Assembly: GCA_014360945.1 (NCBI GenBank)
Contig: JACIWM010000010.1
Span: 1 to 22,374, forward strand
Source: Candidatus Bipolaricaulota bacterium
GTDB lineage: Bacteria; Bipolaricaulota; Bipolaricaulia; Bipolaricaulales; Bipolaricaulaceae
DNA: 22,374 nucleotides
Reading direction: 5' to 3'
Under the pieces are notes generated by a model. That model saw nothing but the letters and a program-made list of their open reading frames with translations, did not search any database and was not told where the DNA came from. A program made the translations under genes and the position numbers. Below are positions 15,748 through 21,596 of this stretch, in pieces; positions within the stretch are counted from its first letter, which is position 1; each line of letters begins with the position of its first letter.

Positions 15748-15968
15748 ATGAAACCCCACATTCGTGTCGGCGTGGATGGATGTAGGTTGTAAGGGCCACC
15801 TTGTTGGGATCGCTCGCCCTGATGGGACGATCCTGGAGGAGTTTTCCATCCCTCACTCCTAGGAGGGCTTTCAGAAGTTCTTCAGCCGCATCGAATGACA
15901 CCGCAAAGAGCTGGGCCTTCCGGTGGCGGTGGCCATGGAAGGGTATAACGGTTGTGCTCGGTGGAGGT
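15748..15968 (+). pseudogene. IS110-family transposase N-terminal remnant, frameshifted and truncated
   Basis: A strong AAGGAGG precedes the ATG at 15748. The first codons read MKPHIRVGVD; then a tandem 4-bp duplication (GGATGGAT at 15774-15781) shifts the frame to a stop after 14 codons. Removing it restores VGVDVGCKGHLVGIARPDG and then TILEEFSIPHS, followed by EGFQKFFSRIE and LGLPVAVAMEGYNG. This is the N-terminal RuvC-like (DEDD) domain of IS110 transposases, with the first catalytic Asp in GVDVG. Two further in-frame stops (TAG 15860, TGA 15896) are present. The gene is cut at 15969 by the left end of the tyrosine-transposase element, and the rest of the IS110 gene is absent on the other side. 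Confidence 0.72.
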
Positions 15969-16897
15969 GTTGGGGGTCAAGTCTTTATTTTTTGTCTCGG
16001 AAGGGGTGTATTTGCTGTATGGCACGTCCACTGCGTATCGAATACGAGGGCGCGGTTTATCACATCACCAGCCGCGGCAACGCTCGCCAGGACATCTTCC
16101 TGGACGACCAGGATCGACTCTCGTTCCTTACGGTTCTGGGAGATGTCGTCGCACGTTACAACTGGGGCTGCCATGCCTACTGCCTGATGCCAAACCATTA
16201 TCACCCCCTCATTGAAACGCCTGAGGCCAATCTGTCTTGTGGGATGCGTCAACTTAACGGCGTCTACACCCAAGCGTTCAACCGCCGGCACAACCGAGTG
16301 GGGCATCTTCTGCAGGGAAGGTACAAGGCGATCTTGGTGGAGAAGGAAAGCTACTTGCTTGAGCTGGCCCGATACGTTGGGCTCAACCCCGTACGTGCAA
16401 AGCTTGTCCGTCATCCCCGCGCTTGGCGATGGAACAGCTACCGCGCCATGGCTGGAGAAGAAAAAGTTCCGGAGTTTCTCACCGTGCATTTGATACTCTC
16501 ACAGTTTCACAAAGACCGCGATCGGGCAATACGAGAATATCACAAGTTCGTCAAAGCAGGGCTTGGGGTCAAGGTATGGGATGAACTCCGCGCTGGAGTT
16601 ATCATGGGAACCGAGAGGTTTGTTCACCAGTTGGAGCCGCTTCTTCGGGATAAGCTCTCCACGCTGGAGATTCCCCGAAGGGAAAGGCTTGTGGGGAGGC
16701 CAACCTTGGAGGAGCTTTTTTCGAGGATCAAGGGCAGATCGGACAGGAATGAACGGATTTATGAAGCGGTCCGCGTGTATGGCTACGGCCTCAAAGAAGT
16801 GGGGGATGCGTTGGGGCTGCACTACTCGACGGTGAGCGTCATTGCCGGGAAGGTGGGGGAGGCCAAGAAACGCAAAAACTAAAGACTTGACCCCAAC
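15969..16897 (+). mobile_element. REP-associated tyrosine transposase element with inverted ends
   Basis: The element is bounded by GTTGGGGGTCAAGTCTTTA (15969-15987) and TAAAGACTTGACCCCAAC (16880-16897), which are inverted copies apart from one extra G. The transposase stop codon TAA is the first three bases of the right end. The left end interrupts an IS110 transposase gene. The right end abuts the duplicated ileS fragment 6 bp later. An older remnant with the same right end is at 13890-13996. Confidence 0.75.
16019..16882 (+). CDS. REP-associated tyrosine transposase (Y1/HUH family)
   Basis: The ATG at 16019 gives 287 residues and the canonical start MARPLRIEYEGAVYHITSRGN. The HUH motif is H60-Y-H62 in LMPNHYHPLIET, and the likely nucleophile is Tyr119 in LARYVGLNPVRA; an LLQGRYKAILV strand precedes it. 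These are single-strand-specific Y1 transposases that act on hairpin-forming repeats. The C-terminal part (about 225-287) ends in a helix-turn-helix, YGYGLKEVGDALGLHYSTVS, typical of longer members. AAGGGGTG is 10 nt upstream. The frame is open further upstream and would fuse it to the IS110 remnant, but family conservation begins at this ATG. The ORF has no internal stop and the motifs are intact, so it may be active. Confidence 0.9.
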   Translation: MARPLRIEYEGAVYHITSRGNARQDIFLDDQDRLSFLTVLGDVVARYNWGCHAYCLMPNHYHPLIETPEANLSCGMRQLNGVYTQAFNRRHNRVGHLLQGRYKAILVEKESYLLELARYVGLNPVRAKLVRHPRAWRWNSYRAMAGEEKVPEFLTVHLILSQFHKDRDRAIREYHKFVKAGLGVKVWDELRAGVIMGTERFVHQLEPLLRDKLSTLEIPRRERLVGRPTLEELFSRIKGRSDRNERIYEAVRVYGYGLKEVGDALGLHYSTVSVIAGKVGEAKKRKN

Positions 16898-17133
16898 GAT
16901 GCGTAGTAGCCGCGCATGGTCTTGTATCGCGGGAAAAGGTCCTTATAGACGCGGGCGAGGAGATGAGCGAAGTGGGGACGGCCATTGGCCGTGGGCGGGC
17001 CCTCATAGAACACGAACCGGGGTCGCCCCTCCCGCTCCTTCACCGACCGCTCAAAAACCTGCCTCTCCTCCCAAAACTTGAGGACTGCTCCTTCTCGAAC
17101 CTTCGGATCCGCCTCAAGCTTTCTGAACGTCAA
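16879..17133 (-). pseudogene. ileS: Truncated duplicate of the ileS 5' end
   Basis: From a TTG at 17133 (same start as the intact gene, preceded by AAGGAGGAG) the frame encodes 77 residues closely matching IleRS, including PPTANGRPHFAH and KDLFPRYKTMRGYY. It then enters foreign sequence at 16904 (ASLGSSL) and stops at 16879 inside the transposase element end. Residues 37-77 equal the intact copy; nine changes lie in the first 36. It lacks the CP1, KMSKS and anticodon domains and cannot be a synthetase. Because it keeps its leader and ribosome site it may still be transcribed and translated after purB, giving a short peptide and antisense RNA to the end of the transposase gene. Confidence 0.85.
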
Positions 17134-17287
17134 TTTCTCCTCCTTCACCAAGAAAAAACGGCCTTCTTCCGGGCACCAGCGACGGGAAATGTGGAAGGCT
17201 TAACCCTGCCCCATGCGGGGCAGGATGATCAAGCGGATCCGGAAAAGTCTAGCCATCATGGGAAGGATTATAGCCCGAGGGAAAAAC
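16904..17287. repeat. Long direct repeat, copy B: ileS 5' fragment, leader and purB tail
   Basis: This is the partner of 13387-13770. Here the purB part is the real 3' end of purB, while the ileS part is only a 77-codon fragment. The homology with copy A starts at the shared TAGTAGCCGCGC (13387 and 16904), 6 bp beyond the right end of the transposase element, and fades in the purB C-terminal codons. The pattern A-insertion-B is what a single crossover with a circular molecule carrying a diverged purB-ileS junction would leave. Confidence 0.85.
17205..17224 (-). promoter_or_regulatory. Second copy of the ileS leader hairpin, downstream of purB
   Basis: The 8-bp stem CCTGCCCC/GGGGCAGG is identical to that at 13690-13709; the loop is ATGC instead of GTGC. 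It lies 25-44 nt after the purB stop on the minus strand. It could protect or end the purB transcript, or be part of the original ileS leader. Confidence 0.4.
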
Positions 17288-18559
17288 TCGGTCGAAGGAG
17301 GCCTTGACGTTTCGCAAAACTTTGGGGAGATCGAAAACGGCTTTCACGTCCTCCGAAGAAAGGTAAGCCAAGACCCGGGGATGAGAAATGGCTACATCCA
17401 GTAAAGATTTTCCCGCGCGCTCCGCCTCGGCACTTAGCTCTTGCACAAGGATATGGGCCTCCTTTCTTCCCATTCCCGCGCGCACCAACGCCAAAAGAAG
17501 CCCCTCGGAAAACGGAAGTCCTCGGGCCTTCTCTAGATTTTCTCGCATACTTTCTGGATAGATTCGAAGCTCTCCCAAAAGGCGGGCGGCACGGTCCAGC
17601 AGGTAGTCCACGATGAGGAAGCACTGGGGAAGTATGATCCGCTCCACCGAGGAGTGGGACATATCCCGTTCGTGCCAGAGGGCGTTGTCCTCGAGTGCGG
17701 GGATGAGGCTTGCCCGCACCACCCGGGCCAGGCCGCAGAGCCGCTCGGAGAGGATGGGGTTCTTCTTGTGGGGCATGGCCGAGGATCCCTCCGGCTGCCC
17801 CTCCTCCACCTCTCCAACCTCCGAGCGGGAAAGATGCCGCACCTCCAGGGCCATCTTCTCCACCAAGGAGGCAGCGGAAGCCAAGGCGAACACGACCTCG
17901 AAGTGCCGATCCCGGGAGATCACCTGGCTGGCCACCCGGCAGGGCGCAAGACCGAGCTTTTCCAAAGCCAGCTCCTCCGCCTTGGGCGGAAAATAGGCAT
18001 GGGTGCCCACCGCTCCGGAAAGCTTTCCCACGGCGATCGTCTCCCGGGCCCGCCGCAGCCTCTCCTCCACCCGCAAAAGCTCGTCGTACCAAGTGAGGAC
18101 CTTGTGGCCAAGCGTGGTGACCTCAGCCCATTGCCCGTGGGTTCGGCCAAGGATGGGCGTGTTCTTGTGGGTCCAGGCCAGTTTTTTCAAGACCTCCTTC
18201 AGCCGCGCCACCTTTTGCAAAAGAAGATCCAAGGCATCGCGAAGGACGAGGGCCAATGCCGTATCTTTCACGTCGGAGGAGGTGAGGCCGAAATGCAGCC
18301 ATCTTCCTTCCGGACCAGTCTCCTCTTCCAAGGCCCAAAGAAAGGCCACGAGGTCGTGGCCGATCTCCCGCTCCAGCTCCCGAATGCGCTTCGGGTTAAT
18401 TCTGACTTTTTCCCTGAGGGCGGCGGTTGTTCCCTGCGGAATTTCTCCAAGCTCTTCCAACGCCGCTAGCGCCACGAGTTCCACCTCGAGCCACCGCTCA
18501 TACTGGGCCTCCAGGGTCCAGAGGTCCTTCATGGGCGAGAGCGCGTAGCGTTCAAGCAT
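17249..18559 (-). CDS. purB: Adenylosuccinate lyase
   Basis: The 436-residue protein belongs to the fumarase/aspartase superfamily. It cleaves SAICAR in IMP synthesis and adenylosuccinate in AMP synthesis, releasing fumarate in the cytosol. Signature segments are FGLTSSDVKDTA, ILGRTHGQWAEVTTLGHK with the catalytic His, and the flexible loop EGSSAMPHKKNPILSE (around residues 255-270) with the catalytic Ser. The ATG at 18559 has GGAGGAG upstream, and lpdA ends only 9 nt before it, so they form an operon. The C-terminal codons contain the TATAAT proposed as the ileS -10 box. The ancestral downstream neighbour was ileS; now a fragment of ileS and a roughly 3.1-kb insertion follow. Confidence 0.95.
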   Translation of the reverse strand: MLERYALSPMKDLWTLEAQYERWLEVELVALAALEELGEIPQGTTAALREKVRINPKRIRELEREIGHDLVAFLWALEEETGPEGRWLHFGLTSSDVKDTALALVLRDALDLLLQKVARLKEVLKKLAWTHKNTPILGRTHGQWAEVTTLGHKVLTWYDELLRVEERLRRARETIAVGKLSGAVGTHAYFPPKAEELALEKLGLAPCRVASQVISRDRHFEVVFALASAASLVEKMALEVRHLSRSEVGEVEEGQPEGSSAMPHKKNPILSERLCGLARVVRASLIPALEDNALWHERDMSHSSVERIILPQCFLIVDYLLDRAARLLGELRIYPESMRENLEKARGLPFSEGLLLALVRAGMGRKEAHILVQELSAEAERAGKSLLDVAISHPRVLAYLSSEDVKAVFDLPKVLRNVKASFDRVFPSGYNPSHDG

Positions 18560-18568
18560 TTCTCCTCC

Positions 18569-19933
18569 TCACATGATGTGGAGGGGCCTTCCCAGCGCGG
18601 CCAAAGCCGCCTCCCATAGGGCCTCGGGAAAGGTGGGATGAGCATGCACTACTTTGGCCAAATCCCCGAGGGAAAGTTCTAGTTCCACGGCCAACGCGGC
18701 CTCCGCGATGAGTTCCGAGGCCTCAGGCCCCACGATCTCTGCGCCCACGATTTTTCCGGCCTCATCAACGGCGATGGTCACAAAGCCTTCGGGTTCACCC
18801 TCGGCCCAGGCCCGACCCAAAGCGGAGAAGGGAAAGCGTGCCACCTTAAGACCCGGTGTATCCACGGAAACGCCCACCATGGCCACGGGAGGATCGGTGA
18901 ACACCGTCCAGGGAATGGCCTTGGGCTTTTCCGTGGCGGGGGTTTCACCTCGCAGCTCGGCCGCGAGAGTTTCCGCAAGGAGAAGGCCTTCGTGGCTGGC
19001 CTTATGGGCCAAGAGGGCCCCGCCCCGCAAGTCGCCAATGGCATAAATACCGGGTCCGGCGCAGAAATCCTCGTCCGTGACCACAAAACCTTTCTCCAAC
19101 TTGAGGCCAAGGTCGGCTAGCCCCTGGGAAAGGGGCCTTCTTCCCACGGCCACAAGGATCACCTCCGCCTCAATTTCCTCCCTTTTTTCGCCCTCCACAA
19201 GGAGGCCGCCTTTCGTGAGGCCGGCGGCCTTCGTTTTGAGGCGGATCTCGATCCCTTGGCGCTGGAGGCTTTGGCGCAAGAAGGCCTCGCCGCGCCGGGA
19301 AAGGCCCAGGCCGGGAAGGAGACCGTCCATCATCTCTACCACTGTGATCTTCGCTCCCAGGCGTCGGAAAACCGTGGCCAGCTCCAGTCCCACCACCCCG
19401 CCGCCCACCACGACCATCCGCTCCGGGATTTTTGGGAGGGCCAACGCATGGTCCGAGGACCAGACCCGTTCACCATCGAAAGGCAGGGAGGGAAGTTCCA
19501 CGGGCATGGAACCCAAGGCTAGAACGATAGCCTTGGCCTCGATCCTCTCCGTTTTGGCGTCGCTTACCACTTCAACCTCGCCCGGTTTGAGGACTCTTCC
19601 CTCGCCCCGGAGGATCTCCACCTTGGACGCGGCAAGGAGACGCGCCACACCGCTTCGAAGGTTTTCCACCACCTGGGAAAGAAAGGTCCGTAAGCTGGGC
19701 AGATCAACGCGGGCGGAAAAATCGAGGCCCATGCGCCGATAAAGCTCCGTTTTTCCCAGGGGCAACGTGGCCGCATAGAGGGCCTTGGTGGGAATGCAGC
19801 CGCGGTTGAGACAGGTGCCGCCAAGGTGTTCTTTCTCCACGAGGACCGTTTCCACGCCCAATTGGCCGAGCCGCCGGGCCGCCACGTATCCCGCGGGCCC
19901 GCCGCCGATCACCACCACATCCGTTTTGGCCAT
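18569..19933 (-). CDS. lpdA: Dihydrolipoamide dehydrogenase (E3/L protein)
   Basis: This FAD flavoprotein of 454 residues reoxidises dihydrolipoamide with NAD+ in glycine cleavage or 2-oxoacid dehydrogenase complexes. The FAD-binding GGGPAG is at residues 10-15, and the redox-active disulfide is in GGTCLNRGCIPTK (Cys41, Cys46). The NAD-binding site is VVGGGVVGLELA, the second FAD motif is GIYAIGDLRGG, and the C-terminal active-site segment HAHPTFPE has His432 and Glu437. With the SHMT-GcvT fusion in the same window, a role as glycine cleavage L protein is plausible, but there is no direct proof. The ATG at 19933 has no Shine-Dalgarno and lies 8 nt after TATACT, so the transcript is probably leaderless. 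It is first in the operon with purB. Confidence 0.93.
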   Translation of the reverse strand: MAKTDVVVIGGGPAGYVAARRLGQLGVETVLVEKEHLGGTCLNRGCIPTKALYAATLPLGKTELYRRMGLDFSARVDLPSLRTFLSQVVENLRSGVARLLAASKVEILRGEGRVLKPGEVEVVSDAKTERIEAKAIVLALGSMPVELPSLPFDGERVWSSDHALALPKIPERMVVVGGGVVGLELATVFRRLGAKITVVEMMDGLLPGLGLSRRGEAFLRQSLQRQGIEIRLKTKAAGLTKGGLLVEGEKREEIEAEVILVAVGRRPLSQGLADLGLKLEKGFVVTDEDFCAGPGIYAIGDLRGGALLAHKASHEGLLLAETLAAELRGETPATEKPKAIPWTVFTDPPVAMVGVSVDTPGLKVARFPFSALGRAWAEGEPEGFVTIAVDEAGKIVGAEIVGPEASELIAEAALAVELELSLGDLAKVVHAHPTFPEALWEAALAALGRPLHIM

Positions 19934-19941
19934 AGCACCAG

Positions 19942-19949
19942 AGTATACT
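19942..19949. promoter_or_regulatory. Palindromic AGTATACT, -10 element readable on both strands
   Basis: AGTATACT gives TATACT on the minus strand 8 nt before the lpdA ATG (leaderless spacing) and TATACT on the plus strand (19944-19949) about 44 nt before the ATG of the PKD lipoprotein gene. The lipoprotein start has a weak AGGGTG ribosome site. No good -35 is seen for either. The layout parallels the divergent site at 4608-4614. Confidence 0.45.
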
Positions 19950-19993
19950 TGGCCTCCCGTCCCAAAGGGGCTAAGCTTTCCAGGGTGTTCATC

Positions 19994-20641
19994 ATGCGAA
20001 AACTTTGGAAAACGCTGCCGTTGGCCTTTTTGATGCTCGCCCTTTTTGGGTGCCTTCCCGAGCCCGGAGCTCTACGGGCTGTGATCCGCACCGATCCCAA
20101 CCCGGCCCGCGGACCCTATCCCCTGGAAGTCCGATTCGACGGCCGGGGATCCCAAGGGCCAATCGAAGAATGGGTTTGGACCTTCTTCCGCTTGGAGGGA
20201 AACGAAGAGGTTCCCCTTCAACTTTCCCTCTCCGGCCCGGAGGTGACCCACATTTTCGGGGAGCGCGGCCGCTATCGGGTGTACCTCACGGTGCGTGCGG
20301 CCGGTGAACGCTTTGCGCAGAACTCTGTGGATGTGGACGTGCGTTCCCAGCCGCCCGTGGCCCGCTTCTACGTCACGCCCGGGCTCCAGGTTCAGGAAGA
20401 CACCACCGTGACCTTTGACGCCAGCGAATCATTCGATCCCGATCCCGATGGGGAGATCGTGGGCTATTACTGGAATTTCGGCGATAACACAGGCTTAGGG
20501 GTAGGAATGGTCGTGCATCACGAATACAAGGACCCTGGCATTTACGAGGTTAAGCTGGTGGTGGAGGATGACTACGGCGACATCGGCGATTACTCAGTAG
20601 AAATTCAGGTGGTGCGGAAGGGCTGTGGAAGCTGTCCTTGA
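19994..20641 (+). CDS. Lipoprotein with two PKD-like domains
   Basis: The reading frame is open further upstream, but the ATG at 19994 begins a typical lipoprotein signal, MRKLWKTLPLAFLMLALFGC, with Cys20 as the lipidated residue, so the product has 215 residues. Two PKD-type sandwiches follow. The first (about 30-120) has PYPLEVRFDGRGSQGPIEEW and HIFGERGRYRVYLTV. The second (about 122-210) has PVARFYVTPG, VTFDASESFDPDPDGEIVGY, FGDN and HHEYKDPGIYEVKLVVEDD. PKD domains usually mediate binding at the cell surface. The gene overlaps the repair gene behind it by 17 nt, so they are cotranscribed, though no functional link is obvious. Confidence 0.82.
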   Translation: MRKLWKTLPLAFLMLALFGCLPEPGALRAVIRTDPNPARGPYPLEVRFDGRGSQGPIEEWVWTFFRLEGNEEVPLQLSLSGPEVTHIFGERGRYRVYLTVRAAGERFAQNSVDVDVRSQPPVARFYVTPGLQVQEDTTVTFDASESFDPDPDGEIVGYYWNFGDNTGLGVGMVVHHEYKDPGIYEVKLVVEDDYGDIGDYSVEIQVVRKGCGSCP

Positions 20642-21596
20642 GATTTTCGTTCCCGACATCATTGGCGCTTTGCGGGGTTTGGTTGGGCAAATCCCGCCGG
20701 GCCGGGTTACCACCTATCGTGCCCTGGCCGAGGCCCTGGGCGATCCCGATTCCGTGCGATTTGTGGCGGCGTTCCTCGCCAGTGAAGAGGCTAAAGATTG
20801 GCCGGTCCATCGGGTGGTCCACAGTTCCGGGGCGGTGGGCCGGGCTTTCGGCGCGGACCAAAGCGTGTTCGCGGAGAGGCTGCGCGCGGAAGGGGTGCGG
20901 GTAGTAGGCGACCGGGTCGATCCCCTCATGCGCTTTTTCTTCGGAGATTTCCGGACGGAGAAGCCCTTGGCTCGTCTGCAAGAGGAGCAACGGGAGGTGG
21001 CGCGTCGCGTGGTTCTCGCCCCTCTTCCCGAGGTTCAGAAGATCGGGGCCGTGGACGTGGCTTATCGCGGGGAGGAGGCCGTGGCCGCCCTCGTTTTGGC
21101 CAATCCCAAAGGCGAGCCTTCGGATTTCCTTTTGGCCCGGGTGCCGGTGCGCTTCCCTTACATCCGCACCTACCTTTCCTACCGCGAACTTCCCCCGTAT
21201 TTAGCGGTGCTCCGGGAAGCTAAGGAGAAGGGACTTTGGCCCGACGTTCTTTTGGTGGACGGGAACGGAATCCTCCATCCCCGGCGGGCTGGGATTGCTG
21301 CTCATCTTGGCGTCCTTTTGGACCTTCCCACGGTGGGCGTGGCCAAAAGCCACCTATGCGGGGACGTGAATACGGAAGGGATGGAAATAGGGGAGTGGCG
21401 GCCGGTTCTTCTGGATGGAGAGGTGGTGGGAGGGGCCGTGCGCACCGGCCGGAACCGCACCCTTTTTGTATCCCCGGGTCACCGGGCCGATGTGGATAGC
21501 TCGATGGAACTCGTCCTCTCCCTCACGCAACGGGAGGAACTTCCTCCGCCTTTAAGGCTGGCCCATGAACTTGCCACCGAGGCCGCGCGAGGATGA
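20625..21596 (+). CDS. Alkyltransferase-like domain fused to endonuclease V
   Basis: The GTG start at 20625 gives 323 residues. Residues 1-105 are the DNA-binding domain of O6-alkylguanine-DNA alkyltransferase: PPGRVTTYRALAEALGD helix-turn-helix, the VRFVA arginine-finger region, then PVHRVVHSSGAVG where the alkyl-acceptor Cys of PCHRV is Val61. Residues of about 115-305 are endonuclease V, which nicks DNA 3' to deoxyinosine: Asp144 in GAVDVAY, Glu188 in FPYIRTYLSYRE, Asp212 in VDGNGILHPRRAGIAAHLG, Lys241 in VGVAKS and His286 in GHRADVD. The nuclease residues look complete; the usual PYIP wedge reads PYIR. Alkyltransferase-endonuclease V fusion is known from Ferroplasma acidarmanus, there with an active Cys. 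This version should bind but not repair alkyl-guanine. It is coupled to the neighbours on both sides by overlaps of 17 and 4 nt. Confidence 0.9.
   Translation: MEAVLEIFVPDIIGALRGLVGQIPPGRVTTYRALAEALGDPDSVRFVAAFLASEEAKDWPVHRVVHSSGAVGRAFGADQSVFAERLRAEGVRVVGDRVDPLMRFFFGDFRTEKPLARLQEEQREVARRVVLAPLPEVQKIGAVDVAYRGEEAVAALVLANPKGEPSDFLLARVPVRFPYIRTYLSYRELPPYLAVLREAKEKGLWPDVLLVDGNGILHPRRAGIAAHLGVLLDLPTVGVAKSHLCGDVNTEGMEIGEWRPVLLDGEVVGGAVRTGRNRTLFVSPGHRADVDSSMELVLSLTQREELPPPLRLAHELATEAARG

Noticed and set aside
15923..16018. An N-terminal extension of the tyrosine transposase in the same open frame
   Set aside because: These codons derive from the IS110 remnant and the element's left end; family similarity starts at the ATG at 16019.
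17654..18469. A 271-codon plus-strand open frame inside purB
   Set aside because: It is antisense to adenylosuccinate lyase and lacks domain features.
19826..19993. Upstream in-frame extension of the PKD lipoprotein
   Set aside because: It overlaps the start of lpdA on the opposite strand and would bury the lipoprotein signal peptide, which begins at the ATG at 19994.
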